From NCBI RefSeq assembly GCF_001645125.1, contig NZ_LXKA01000343.1:1-42706 (forward strand): 42,706 nucleotides of DNA, given 5' to 3'. How positions within the stretch are numbered: the first letter of the stretch is position 1; each line of letters opens with the position of its first letter. Under the pieces are notes generated by a model. That model ran no database searches, was not told the DNA's origin, and saw only the letters and a program-made list of their open reading frames with translations. Positions 7,881 through 16,502 of this stretch are shown here, piece after piece. Both the position numbers and the translations under genes were made by a program. Source of the DNA: Paraburkholderia ginsengiterrae. GTDB taxonomy: Bacteria > Pseudomonadota > Gammaproteobacteria > Burkholderiales > Burkholderiaceae.

Positions 7881-7961
7881 TTACCGGAGATTCCAGATTC
7901 CCCAGATGGCGATCAACAGCGCCGCGCCAAAGACACAGCCCAACAAGACGTACGTTTCCAT
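7881..7961 (-). CDS. Candidate 26-residue single-span membrane peptide
   Basis: A short frame, ATG at 7961 to TAA at 7881, encodes METYVLLGCVFGAALLIAIW plus GIWNLR. Nearly the whole peptide is one hydrophobic helix with a basic C-terminal residue. GAGG is placed seven bases before the ATG. It lies between the exported protein and the NRAMP-type transporter, divergent from the latter by 172 bases. Small membrane peptides that modulate transporters are known, but no homologue can be asserted here. The ribosome site and the composition are the only support. Confidence 0.4.
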   Translation of the reverse strand: METYVLLGCVFGAALLIAIWGIWNLR

Positions 7962-8133
7962 TTCAAAACCTCGAGATGTGGCCACGCGCATTAGCGCACC
8001 AGCGCGGCGGCAAGGACGATGCAACTGAGCGTTCGGTCGTGTAAGGGCGTTGACAGGCTCGTCATGCCGGCCGACGGCACCCGCCAAGTTACAATCAGTC
8101 GCCGAATACTACCTACGCTTCCTTTCAGAAAGC

Positions 8134-9381
8134 ATGACTGGTTCCTCGCTGATCAAATCCAAGGTCCCGCCTCGTCTGCGGTGGGTTGCTTTGTGGGGGC
8201 CCGGGCTGCTTGTCATGCTCGCGGATTGTGATGCCGGCAATGTTGTGACGGCGGCGCAGGCCGGCGCGCAATGGGGTCTTCAGCTGCTGGTGGTGCTGCT
8301 GGGCCTCATCCCTCTGCTTTACATGGTTCAGGAACTGACTGTCCGGCTCGGCATTTTTACCGGACGCGGCCACGGCGAACTCATTCGCTCGAACTTCGGT
8401 CCGGTGTGGGCATACCTGTCGGCAACCGGGCTGGTCATTGCCGTGCTCGGTTCGCTGGTGACCGAGTTCACCGGCGTTGCCGGCGTCGGAGAGATGTATG
8501 GTGTCTCCCGGTCCATTACCTTGCCGCTTGCTGTTGTCGCGCTGATCGCCGTCGTGCTCACAGGCTCGCATCGACGCGTGGATAAGGTCGCCATCGTCAT
8601 TGGGGCCTTCGAATTGATGTTCTTCGTCGTGGCATGGAAGGCGCATCCGGATATCCACGAACTGTTCCGGCAGATGGCGGATCTCCCGCTCGGCAATCAC
8701 CAGTTTGCTTATCTTGCTGCTGCGCTCATTGGCGCGACGTTCAATCCGTGGATGGTTTTCTATCAGCAGGCAGCGGTCGCGGATAAAAGGCTCACGCCCA
8801 CAGACTACACAGCGGCCCGAGTTGAAACGGCCATTGGCGCAGTCCTTACGCAGCTATTGACGGTAGCGGTTCTCGTCGCCGCGGCCGCCACCCTGTCGGG
8901 CGGCGGTCACTCGGGCTCTCTGGAAAGCGTCGGCGAAATCAGTCACGCGCTCGCGACGGTCGTGGGTCTGCCGGCGGGACGGTTTCTCTTCGGCGCGGGC
9001 GTTCTCGGAGCATCGATGGTGGCCGCCATAGTTTGCTCGCTGTCGCTGGCCTGGGGGCTGGGCGAGGTGGCCGGATTCCGGCGCTCGCTGGAAGACCGGC
9101 CCACGAGCGCGCCGTGGTTCTACGGGGTGTATGTGGTGTCGGTGGCGGGCAGCGCGTGCGTCGTCTGGCTCGCCCCGGATCTCGTTTCGCTGAACGTGGC
9201 GGCGCAGGTGGTCAACGCGTTGATGCTGCCGCTCGTGGTTGGTCTGCTCATCGCGCTGAGCGTTACTGCGCTGCCAAGCCAGCATCGGCCTCGTGGGGCC
9301 TACCTGTGGCTCGTCTCCGGCATTGCCGTGCTCGTGAGTGTCGCGGGCCTTCTTGGAGCGAGTGCGGGAATCTTCCACTGA
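8134..9381 (+). CDS. NRAMP-superfamily divalent cation transporter with an altered metal site
   Basis: A 415-residue inner-membrane protein of the LeuT-fold NRAMP superfamily, with about eleven transmembrane segments. The helix 1 metal loop, DPGN in MntH, is DAGN at residues 33-36, keeping the Asp and Asn ligands. In helix 6 the consensus GAT-(V/I)-M-P-H is GATFNPW at residues 200-206. Asn204 therefore takes the place of the methionine that selects Mn/Fe, and Trp206 replaces the conserved histidine. The protein is probably not a classical proton-coupled manganese importer. A harder ion such as magnesium, as in NRAMP-related magnesium transporters, is one possibility. I start at the ATG at 8134 with a weak ribosome site. 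An upstream TTG at 8050 is less likely. Confidence 0.85.
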   Translation: MTGSSLIKSKVPPRLRWVALWGPGLLVMLADCDAGNVVTAAQAGAQWGLQLLVVLLGLIPLLYMVQELTVRLGIFTGRGHGELIRSNFGPVWAYLSATGLVIAVLGSLVTEFTGVAGVGEMYGVSRSITLPLAVVALIAVVLTGSHRRVDKVAIVIGAFELMFFVVAWKAHPDIHELFRQMADLPLGNHQFAYLAAALIGATFNPWMVFYQQAAVADKRLTPTDYTAARVETAIGAVLTQLLTVAVLVAAAATLSGGGHSGSLESVGEISHALATVVGLPAGRFLFGAGVLGASMVAAIVCSLSLAWGLGEVAGFRRSLEDRPTSAPWFYGVYVVSVAGSACVVWLAPDLVSLNVAAQVVNALMLPLVVGLLIALSVTALPSQHRPRGAYLWLVSGIAVLVSVAGLLGASAGIFH

Positions 9382-9480
9382 ACTGCAGGTGCTGGTTCGG
9401 CAGGCGTGCTTGCGCCTCGGCAATACGCCAGCTGACACTACGCCGATTCGCTTTTGCTATCGCCCCCTTCAATACTCGAA

Positions 9481-9509
9481 TTGTTAGCGCATCGCACCGC
9501 TCGTATATT
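9481..9509 (+). promoter_or_regulatory. Probable sigma-70 promoter of the rhamnose genes
   Basis: TTGTTA (9481-9486) and TATATT (9504-9509) are separated by exactly 17 bases, 79 bases upstream of the dehydrogenase ATG at 9588. The predicted transcription start falls near 9516, within the dyad at 9509-9522. Confidence 0.5.
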
Positions 9510-9522
9510 GACTGCACAGTCA
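9509..9522. promoter_or_regulatory. Candidate operator overlapping the rhamnose promoter start site
   Basis: TGACTG-CA-CAGTCA is a 6+6 inverted repeat placed at the predicted transcription start of the first rhamnose gene, a position typical of repression. Which regulator binds is unknown. The nearby LysR protein is one candidate. Confidence 0.4.
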
Positions 9523-9587
9523 GCACGGACAGCGGAACTACAACTACTCAACGGCATGCCGGCAAGGCCTGCCGCAGGAGCATGGCG

Positions 9588-10340
9588 ATGAATCGAATCG
9601 ATCTGGAGGGGCGTGTGGCCGTCATTACCGGCGGCGCGCGCGGCATCGACTACGCGGTGGCGCAACGGGCTTTGAATTCGGGTGCGTCGGTCGCGCTATG
9701 GGACGTCGATGCCGAACGCCTCGCGCGCAGCCAGCGCGAACTCGGCGAACTGGGCAAAGTCACCACCGTCACCGTCGAATTGACGGACGAAGCCGCCGTT
9801 GCCCGAGCGGTCGCACAAACCGTCGCCGATCACGGTTCGATCGATATCCTGATCAATTGCGCCGGCATCACGGGTGGCAACGGCGCAACGTGGGAGCTGG
9901 AGCCCGAGGTCTGGCGCCGCGTCATCGAAGTCAATCTGATCGGGCCGTATCTCACCTGCCGCGCGGTCGTGCCGCAAATGCTCAAGCAGGGTTACGGCCG
10001 GATCGTCAATATCGCGTCGGTGGCCGGTAAGGAAGGCAATCCGAACGCCTCGCATTACAGTGCATCGAAAGCGGGGTTGATCGGCTTGACCAAATCGCTC
10101 GGCAAGGAACTCGCGACGAAGAACATTCTCGTCAATGCCGTCACACCGGCCGCGGCCAAAACCGAAATCTTCGACTCGATGTCGCAGCAGCACATCGACT
10201 ACATGCTCTCCAAGATCCCGATGAACCGTTTTCTGTTGCCGGAAGAGGCGGCGTCGATGATTCTCTGGCTGTCGTCCGAAGACTGTGCGTTCAGCACGGG
10301 TTCGGTATTCGACCTGTCCGGCGGCCGCGCGACTTACTGA
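9588..10340 (+). CDS. Short-chain dehydrogenase, probable L-2-keto-3-deoxyrhamnonate 4-dehydrogenase
   Basis: A 250-residue classical short-chain dehydrogenase: NAG-type strand (INCAGITGG), catalytic Ser in IASVAG and YSASK. Its place beside L-rhamnonate dehydratase and L-rhamnose dehydrogenase suggests that it oxidises 2-keto-3-deoxy-L-rhamnonate to the 2,4-diketo acid with NAD. The start at 9588 is chosen because AGGAG lies seven bases upstream. The ATG at 9582 would be one base from it. Oddity: the cofactor loop TGxxxGIG reads TGGARGID (GAC instead of GGC), so the third glycine is aspartate, which would crowd the cofactor diphosphate. The step assignment rests on context. Confidence 0.75.
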   Translation: MNRIDLEGRVAVITGGARGIDYAVAQRALNSGASVALWDVDAERLARSQRELGELGKVTTVTVELTDEAAVARAVAQTVADHGSIDILINCAGITGGNGATWELEPEVWRRVIEVNLIGPYLTCRAVVPQMLKQGYGRIVNIASVAGKEGNPNASHYSASKAGLIGLTKSLGKELATKNILVNAVTPAAAKTEIFDSMSQQHIDYMLSKIPMNRFLLPEEAASMILWLSSEDCAFSTGSVFDLSGGRATY

Positions 10341-10450
10341 ATCTACTTACTGAATCGCCGCGGCGTCACCCCGATGCATCGCCGCAGTGGCCGCATACCC
10401 GACAGCACACGCGGAACCGCAGCCGACGCCCTCATCACGGAGCCCCTTTC

Positions 10451-11629
10451 ATGGCCATGCCCACAATCCGGCACGTGCGTGCCTTCATCGTCCGCGGCGG
10501 CGGTGCGGATTATCACGATCAACCCGGCGGACACTGGATCGACGACCACATTGCCACGCCCATGGCGCGCTATCCGGAGTATCGGCAAAGCCGCCAGTCG
10601 TTCGGCATCAACGTGCTCGGCACGCTGGTCGTGGAGATCGAGGCGAGCGACGGCACGGTCGGCTTTGCGGTGACCACGGGCGGCGAGATCGGCGCGTTCA
10701 TCGTCGAGAAGCATCTTGCACGTTTTCTCGAAGGCCAGCGCGTGACCGACATTGAGAAGATGTGGGATCAGATGTACTTCTCGACCTTGTACTACGGCCG
10801 CAAAGGCGTGGTGCTGAATACGATTTCCGGCGTGGATCTCGCGTTGTGGGATCTGCTCGCCAAGGTGCGCAAGGAGCCGGTGTACCAGCTATTGGGCGGC
10901 CCCGTACGCGATGAACTCGTGTTCTACGCGACCGGCGCGCGCCCGGACCTCGCGAAAGAGATGGGGTTCATCGGCGGCAAATTGCCGTTGCAGCATGCGC
11001 CGGCCGAAGGCGAAGCCGGTCTCAGGCAGAATCTGGAGAAGCTCGCGGACATGCGCAGCCGCGTCGGTGAGGACTTCTGGCTGATGTACGACTGCTGGAT
11101 GAGTCTCGACGTGCCGTATGCCACGCGCCTCGCGCAGGCCGCGCACGAATACGGTCTGAAATGGCTCGAAGAGTGCCTGCCACCGGACGACTACTGGGGT
11201 TACGCCGAACTACGCCGCAACGTGCCGCGCGGCATGATGGTGTCGACCGGCGAACACGAGGCGACGCGCTGGGGTTTTCGTATGCTGCTGGAGATGCAAT
11301 GCTGCGATCTGATCCAGCCGGATGTCGGCTGGTGCGGTGGCATCACCGAGTTGATCAAGATATCCGCGCTCGCCGATGCTCACAATGTGATGGTCGTGCC
11401 GCATGGCTCGTCGGTGTACAGCTATCACTTCGTCGTCACACGGCATAACTCGCCGTTCGCCGAGTTTCTGATGATGGCGCCTCAAGCCGACCAGGTCGTG
11501 CCGATGTTCACGCCGCTGCTGCTCGACGAGCCGGTGCCCGTGAATGGCCGCATGAAAGTGCCGGACGCACCGGGTTTCGGCGTGCGCCTGAATCCGGAGT
11601 GCGCGCTGGTGCGGCCTTATGTGCGTTGA
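10451..11629 (+). CDS. rhmD: L-rhamnonate dehydratase
   Basis: A 392-residue enolase-superfamily enzyme closely matching E. coli RhmD (YfaW) along its length. Shared segments include GDYHDQ-like [54 protein letters not shown] and [10 protein letters not shown]. It dehydrates L-rhamnonate to 2-keto-3-deoxy-L-rhamnonate. Predicted Mg ligands are Asp214 (YDCW), Glu240 (WLEEC) and Glu268 (GEH), and the catalytic His is His318 (PHGSS). Compared with E. coli it lacks a short glycine-rich insertion near residue 17. GGAG is eight bases before the ATG. It is cytoplasmic and follows the keto-deoxy acid dehydrogenase by 110 bases. It anchors the rhamnose assignment of the cluster. Confidence 0.95.
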   Translation: MAMPTIRHVRAFIVRGGGADYHDQPGGHWIDDHIATPMARYPEYRQSRQSFGINVLGTLVVEIEASDGTVGFAVTTGGEIGAFIVEKHLARFLEGQRVTDIEKMWDQMYFSTLYYGRKGVVLNTISGVDLALWDLLAKVRKEPVYQLLGGPVRDELVFYATGARPDLAKEMGFIGGKLPLQHAPAEGEAGLRQNLEKLADMRSRVGEDFWLMYDCWMSLDVPYATRLAQAAHEYGLKWLEECLPPDDYWGYAELRRNVPRGMMVSTGEHEATRWGFRMLLEMQCCDLIQPDVGWCGGITELIKISALADAHNVMVVPHGSSVYSYHFVVTRHNSPFAEFLMMAPQADQVVPMFTPLLLDEPVPVNGRMKVPDAPGFGVRLNPECALVRPYVR

Positions 11630-11654
11630 TTGGTGCGTTGATTGGTGCGTTGAT
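11621..11654 (+). repeat. Three 12-bp tandem repeats at the rhmD stop codon
   Basis: The unit GTGCGTTGATTG occurs at 11621-11632, 11633-11644 and, shortened, at 11645-11654. The first copy contains the rhmD stop codon, and because the unit is 12 bases long each copy repeats an in-frame TGA. It looks like slipped-strand duplication of the gene end. Confidence 0.9.
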
Positions 11655-11697
11655 CTCGCGAGCCGCATCGCACTGTTGACCAACCAGGGAGAATGAC

Positions 11698-12480
11698 GTG
11701 CTGCTCAAGGACAAGGTCGTGATCGTCACCGGCGGATCGCGCGGCATCGGCCGCGCGATCGCCGTAGCCTGTGCAACGGAAGGCGCGGACGTGGCGATCA
11801 ACTACTGGGGCGATAACGACGCATCGTATGGGCGCCGTTCAGCTGTCGCTGAAGTGATCAGTGAAATCGAGGCGCTCGGGCGGCGCGTGATCGCGGTGGA
11901 AGGCAACGTCGCCGCGCGTGAAACCGGCCAGCAACTGGTGCGCCGGACGGTCGAAGCGTTCGGCAAGGTCGACGTGCTCGCCAGCAATGCCGGCATCTGC
12001 CCGTTCCACGCCTTTCTCGACATGCCGCCGGACGTGCTGGAGTCGACCGTGGCGGTCAATCTGAACGGTGCGTTTTACGTCACGCAAGCCGCCGCGCAAC
12101 AGATGAAAGCGCAGGGCACGGGTGGCGCGATCGTGGCAACGAGCTCGATCAGCGCGCTGGTGGGCGGCGGCATGCAGACGCATTACACGCCGACCAAAGC
12201 GGGCGTGCATTCGCTGATGCAATCTTGCGCGGTTGCCCTAGGTCCGTACGGGATTCGCTGTAATTCGGTAATGCCGGGCACCATCGCGACCGACCTGAAC
12301 GCAGAGGACCTCGCGGACGAGGCAAAAAAAGCCTACTTCGAAAAGCGCATTCCGCTCGGCAGGCTGGGGCGCCCGGAAGATGTGGCCGATTGCGTGGTGT
12401 TCCTCGCCTCCGACCGCGCGCGCTACGTGACGGGCGCCGCGCTGCTGGTGGACGGCCGCCTCTTCGTCAATCTGCAATAA
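11698..12480 (+). CDS. L-rhamnose 1-dehydrogenase (short-chain dehydrogenase)
   Basis: A 260-residue short-chain dehydrogenase very similar to the L-rhamnose 1-dehydrogenase of Azotobacter vinelandii. Shared segments include NAGICPFHAFLDMP, SSISALVGG.MQTHYTPTKAG, QSCAVALGPYGIRCN and the C-terminal DGRLFVNLQ. It oxidises L-rhamnose at C1 to the lactone with NAD or NADP. The cofactor loop TGGSRGIG, the Ser of SSIS and the YTPTK motif are intact. The start is the GTG at 11698, preceded by AGGGAG. The ATG at 11693 is out of frame. It follows rhmD by 68 bases that contain the tandem repeat, and converges on the LysR gene with 15 bases between them. Confidence 0.9.
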   Translation: MLLKDKVVIVTGGSRGIGRAIAVACATEGADVAINYWGDNDASYGRRSAVAEVISEIEALGRRVIAVEGNVAARETGQQLVRRTVEAFGKVDVLASNAGICPFHAFLDMPPDVLESTVAVNLNGAFYVTQAAAQQMKAQGTGGAIVATSSISALVGGGMQTHYTPTKAGVHSLMQSCAVALGPYGIRCNSVMPGTIATDLNAEDLADEAKKAYFEKRIPLGRLGRPEDVADCVVFLASDRARYVTGAALLVDGRLFVNLQ

Positions 12481-12495
12481 CGCGCGATGCCGATG

Positions 12496-13491
12496 TCATT
12501 TCGCCGGGGCCGACGCGATTTGAGCGTCGGCCGCGGACAGCGCGGCGTCACGCGCGAGCTTGCGCGAGAAGCCGCGCAACAGGTCGATGAAACGCAGCGC
12601 CGGTTCGGCGAGCGGTTCTTCCTTGCGCGTGAGAATGCCGAAGCCGGCCAGGCTTTTACCAATTTCGAGCGGCAGCGCGACCAGCAGCTTGCCGCGCAAA
12701 TGATCGCGCACGACCGACTCGGGCAGCATGGCCACCGCATCGTAATTCTCGAGCAATTGCAGCGTGGCGAAGATCGACGCGCATTCGGTCAGATTGACCG
12801 GCGTGCCGAGTCCCGCGCGCGCAAGTTCCTCTTCGAACAGCACGCGTGCTGGACTGGTGACGGGTTGCGCGACCCACGGCCAGTCGACCAGTTCTCGCAG
12901 CGTGAGGCGCGAGCGCTGCGCGAGCGGATGGACGGAACGCACCACCAGCAGCAAGGTCTCGCGCGCGAGCGGTTCGAAGCTGAAATCGTTGTGTTGCAGC
13001 GGACTGGTCAGGCGCCCGAGCGCCAGATCGATTTCGCGGCGATGCAGCAACTGCACAACCTGGTCGCTGGTCTCACCAAGTATGCGTACGTTCAGCAGCG
13101 GGCTTTCGGTTTTCAGCGCGGCTACCGCCATGGCCAGCAGATCGGGAGCGGCGCCCATGATCGCGCCGACTGTCAGTTGTCCATGTCCGCCGCGCCGTTT
13201 GACGTCGAGGTCTTCGGCGAAACGGGTCAATTCGGCGAGCGCGCGCCGCGCGTAGGCCAGCGTGACGACGCCGAGCGGCGTGGGCGTCATGCCGCGCGCG
13301 TTGCGTTCGAACAGCAGGAAGCCGAACGCTTCTTCAATATCGCCGAGCATGCGGCTCGCACTCGGCTGCGCCACGTTGACGGCCTCGGCGGCTTGATGGA
13401 GGTTGCGCGTGTCGTCGAGCGCGACGAGCAGCGCGAGATGCTTGAACTTGAGCCGATTGACGAGTGCAACGGTGGCCGAGGGTTGGCTCAT
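12496..13491 (-). CDS. LysR-family regulator of the rhamnose cluster
   Basis: A 331-residue LysR-type regulator. The winged helix-turn-helix is at about residues 15-75 (LHQAAEAVNVAQPSASRMLGDIEEAFGFLLFER), followed by the linker helix and a two-lobe effector domain from about residue 105. It resembles the GbpR/galactose-binding regulator subgroup. It lies inside the rhamnose cluster and is transcribed away from the mutarotase-lactonase-transporter genes, with 129 bases between the two starts. It therefore likely controls them in response to rhamnose or a pathway intermediate, as is usual for divergent LysR genes. The start has no clear ribosome site, so a downstream start such as the Met in position to give a shorter N terminus cannot be excluded. 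Confidence 0.85.
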   Translation of the reverse strand: MSQPSATVALVNRLKFKHLALLVALDDTRNLHQAAEAVNVAQPSASRMLGDIEEAFGFLLFERNARGMTPTPLGVVTLAYARRALAELTRFAEDLDVKRRGGHGQLTVGAIMGAAPDLLAMAVAALKTESPLLNVRILGETSDQVVQLLHRREIDLALGRLTSPLQHNDFSFEPLARETLLLVVRSVHPLAQRSRLTLRELVDWPWVAQPVTSPARVLFEEELARAGLGTPVNLTECASIFATLQLLENYDAVAMLPESVVRDHLRGKLLVALPLEIGKSLAGFGILTRKEEPLAEPALRFIDLLRGFSRKLARDAALSAADAQIASAPAK

Positions 13492-13620
13492 GTGTGCGGT
13501 GCGATTCGGTTTGTGGATCGCCCAATCCCAACAACGGATTGAGATGCTATCGACGCAGGAATTATAGTCGCATCAGACGCTTCGCTGCGAAGGCGCACAT
13601 GCGACGGGAGACAGGCCGCA

Positions 13621-13943
13621 ATGGAAACAATCGCTTTCCGGATGGTGCTCAACCCCGGCATGCGCGAGGAATACGAACGACGTCACGCGCAAATCTGGCC
13701 TGAGCTGGTTGATGCGTTGCACCACGCCGGTGTGCGCGACTACCGGATTTTTTCGATCCGGATTCGCACCATCTGTTCGCCGTGCTGACGAGAACCGCGG
13801 ATCACACCATGAACGAACTGCCGCAACTCGACGTCATGCGCAAATGGTGGGATTACATGGCTGACATCATGCAGACGGCCCCGGATCACACGCCGCTTCA
13901 GCAACGCCTCGAACCGGTTTTTCATCTGAATTTGCCGGGCTGA
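13621..13943 (+). pseudogene. rhaM: L-rhamnose mutarotase, frameshifted
   Basis: Translation from the ATG at 13621 gives [28 protein letters not shown], the RhaM/RhaU mutarotase N terminus, up to DYRIF. The frame then breaks at a run of six T residues (about 13748-13753) and resumes in another frame as [15 protein letters not shown]...MRKWWDYMADIM...PVFHL, ending at 13943. One extra T would restore a 107-residue protein, the normal family length (about 104). The enzyme interconverts alpha and beta L-rhamnose. The break is either a real deletion or a homopolymer sequencing error. No other decay is visible, so the change is recent or artefactual. Confidence 0.85.
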
Positions 13944-14017
13944 GCCGATTCGAAATAAGCTCACCACGCTTACCTTATCTGACCTCGAAGTGACCTTCAC
14001 AGTACGGAGTGTGTCGC

Positions 14018-14911
14018 ATGCAGGTGGTGGATTCACATATTCATTTGTGGGATCTCAAAACGCATCGCTATCCGTGGCTGGAGAATCCCGGCATATCGTT
14101 CGTCGGCGACGCGCGTGATCTGAGGCACGACTACCTGCTCGACGATCTGTTGAGTGAAGCGGGCGATATCGAGGTTCTGAAACTCGTGCACGTCGAAGCG
14201 AATCACGATCCCGCCGATCTGGTCGAGGAAACCCGCTGGCTGCAGTCCATCGCCGATAGCCCGCCATCGCGAGGCATGCCGAATGCGCTGGTCGCCGCCG
14301 TCGATCTGTCCGCGCCGAATGCGCCTGCCGTGCTCGAAGCGCACGCGTCGTTCGCCAATACGCGTGGCGTACGGCAAATTCTCAACGTGCACGAGAACAA
14401 ACTGTTCGACTACGTCGGCCGTCATTTCATGCGCGAGCCGCAATGGCGTGAGCACTTTGAGTTGCTGCGGCGCTACGACATGTCGTTCGATCTGCAACTG
14501 TATCCGTCGCAGATGGAAGAGGCGGCTGCGTTGGCGCGCGCGCACGGCGACACACAGTTCGTGATCAACCATGCCGGCATGTTCGTGGACCGCGCCGGCG
14601 TGGCCGGTTATCGCGCCTGGCGCGACGGCATGCGGCTGCTGGCGGGCTGCCGGAATGTCGCCGTGAAAATCAGCGGACTCGCGATGTTCGATCATCAGTG
14701 GACCGTGGAAAGCCTGCGGCCATACGTGCTCGAAACGATCGATACGTTTGGCGTGGATCGTGCGATGTTCGCCTCGAACTTTCCAGTCGACCGGCTGTTC
14801 GGTTCTTACGCGGATCTGTGGCATGCCTATGCGTCGATTGTCGAGGGCGCGCGCGCCGCCGAGAAAGCCGCGTTGTTTTGTGGTAACGCGGAGCGCTTCT
14901 ACCGCATCTGA
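14018..14911 (+). CDS. Amidohydrolase-2 lactonase, probable L-rhamnono-lactonase
   Basis: A 297-residue TIM-barrel amidohydrolase of the COG3618 lactonase group, which includes L-fuconolactonase and L-rhamnono-1,4-lactonase. The N-terminal metal motif HxH is at residues 7-9 (DSHIHLWD). Later conserved stretches are [21 protein letters not shown] and the C-terminal [11 protein letters not shown], which supplies the catalytic Asp. It should hydrolyse the lactone made by the dehydrogenase at 11698 to L-rhamnonate, the RhmD substrate. CGGAG lies eight bases before the ATG at 14018, which I prefer to a GTG at 14009. It is cytoplasmic and 34 bases upstream of the ABC genes. Confidence 0.85.
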   Translation: MQVVDSHIHLWDLKTHRYPWLENPGISFVGDARDLRHDYLLDDLLSEAGDIEVLKLVHVEANHDPADLVEETRWLQSIADSPPSRGMPNALVAAVDLSAPNAPAVLEAHASFANTRGVRQILNVHENKLFDYVGRHFMREPQWREHFELLRRYDMSFDLQLYPSQMEEAAALARAHGDTQFVINHAGMFVDRAGVAGYRAWRDGMRLLAGCRNVAVKISGLAMFDHQWTVESLRPYVLETIDTFGVDRAMFASNFPVDRLFGSYADLWHAYASIVEGARAAEKAALFCGNAERFYRI

Positions 14912-14945
14912 CGCGCACCGGAATACGAATTCAAGGAGACAGGCC

Positions 14946-16502
14946 TTGCAGCAACCCACATCCGCTGTGCCGAGGCTCGAATTGCGGCATGCGAGTAAAT
15001 CGTTCGGCCGGGTGCGTGCGCTAGCCGACGGCGATCTCGTGCTATGGCCGGGCGAGGTGCACGCCTTGCTCGGCGAAAACGGCGCGGGCAAATCGACACT
15101 CGTGAAGATTCTCGCCGGCGTGCATCAGCCGGATGCGGGCGAGCTTTGGGTGGACGGTGTCGCACGGCGCTTCGCGACGCCCGCCGAAGCGCGCGACGCC
15201 GGGCTCGCGGTGATTTACCAGGAACCGACGCTGTTCTTCGATCTGTCGATCGCGGAGAACATTTTCATGGGACGGCAGCCGGTCGACCGGATTGGCCGCA
15301 TTCAGTACGACGCGATGCGCCGCGAAGTGGATGGCCTGCTCGCGTCGCTCGGCGTCGATCTGCGCGCCGATCAGCTGGTGCGCGGGCTATCGATCGCGGA
15401 CCAGCAGGTGATCGAAATCGCCAAGGCGTTGTCGCTGAACGCCAACGTGCTGATCATGGACGAGCCGACCGCGGCGTTGTCGCTCCCTGAAGTAGAACGC
15501 CTCTTTGCCATTGTGCGCAAACTGCGCGAGCGGGACGTGGCGATCCTGTTCATTACGCACCGGCTCGACGAAGTATTCGCGCTGACACAACGCGTCACGA
15601 TCATGCGCGACGGCGCCAAAGTATTCGACGGACTCACGGCGGATCTCACGACCGAATCAATCGTTGCCAGGATGGTTGGGCGTGATCTGGAAACCTTCTA
15701 TCCGAAAGCTGACCGGCCACCCGGAGAAGTGCGCCTGTCGGTGCGGGGCCTGACGCGCGTGGGTGTTTTCAAGGACATTTCCTTCGACGTGCGCGCGGGC
15801 GAGATCGTCGCGTTGGCCGGACTCGTCGGGGCCGGGCGCAGTGAAGTCGCGCGGGCCATTTTCGGCATCGATCCACTCGATTCGGGCGAAATCCGCATCG
15901 GCGGCGAGCGTCTGACGGCGGGCAGGCCGGCCGCCGCGGTGCGCGCCGGACTCGCGCTGGTGCCCGAGGACCGCCGCCAGCAAGGACTCGCGCTGGAGCT
16001 GAGCATCGCGCGCAATGCGTCGATGACGGTCCTCGGACGGCTCGTCAAACACGGCCTCATTTCGACGCGCAGCGAGACGCAGCTTGCCAGCCAATGGGGC
16101 GCGCGCCTGCGCCTGAAGGCTGGCGATCCGGGCGCGCCGGCCGGTACGCTGTCGGGCGGCAATCAGCAGAAGGTCGTGCTCGGCAAGTGGCTCGCCACCG
16201 GGCCGAAAGTCCTGATCATCGACGAACCCACCCGCGGTATCGACGTCGGCGCCAAGGCCGAGGTCTACAGCGCACTCGCGGAACTGGTGCGCGACGGCAT
16301 GGCGGTGCTGATGATTTCGAGCGAGTTGCCGGAGGTGCTCGGCATGGCCGACCGTGTGCTGGTGATGCACGAGGGACGTATCAGCGCGGATATAGCGCGC
16401 GCCAATGCCGACGAAGAACGCATCATGGGCGCGGCACTCGGTCAACTCAGTCAGCCTGCTCAATTGCTTCCATCGCGCTCGCCGCTGGGAGGCGCCGCAT
16501 GA
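14946..16502 (+). CDS. rhaT: Rhamnose ABC importer, double ATP-binding protein
   Basis: A 518-residue fused ATPase of the carbohydrate CUT2 family. The N half has Walker [10 protein letters not shown] (about 46-54), a signature at LSIADQQ and Walker B VLIMDEP. The C half has a degenerate Walker A (GLVGAGRSE), an intact signature LSGGNQQK and Walker B VLIIDEP. One functional and one degenerate site is usual for this family. The start is TTG at 14946, with AAGGAG seven bases upstream. Any upstream start would overlap the lactonase gene. It overlaps the permease start by four bases (ATGA). It energises L-rhamnose import, a role assigned from the neighbouring rhamnose enzymes and the RhaSTPQ gene order. 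Confidence 0.9.
   Translation: MQQPTSAVPRLELRHASKSFGRVRALADGDLVLWPGEVHALLGENGAGKSTLVKILAGVHQPDAGELWVDGVARRFATPAEARDAGLAVIYQEPTLFFDLSIAENIFMGRQPVDRIGRIQYDAMRREVDGLLASLGVDLRADQLVRGLSIADQQVIEIAKALSLNANVLIMDEPTAALSLPEVERLFAIVRKLRERDVAILFITHRLDEVFALTQRVTIMRDGAKVFDGLTADLTTESIVARMVGRDLETFYPKADRPPGEVRLSVRGLTRVGVFKDISFDVRAGEIVALAGLVGAGRSEVARAIFGIDPLDSGEIRIGGERLTAGRPAAAVRAGLALVPEDRRQQGLALELSIARNASMTVLGRLVKHGLISTRSETQLASQWGARLRLKAGDPGAPAGTLSGGNQQKVVLGKWLATGPKVLIIDEPTRGIDVGAKAEVYSALAELVRDGMAVLMISSELPEVLGMADRVLVMHEGRISADIARANADEERIMGAALGQLSQPAQLLPSRSPLGGAA

Noticed and set aside
8050-8133. TTG start giving the NRAMP protein 28 more residues, and TTGACA at 8050 as a promoter
   Set aside because: The extra residues are not family-like. 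TTGACA has no -10 at 17 bases, and the nearest TACAAT is 34 bases away.
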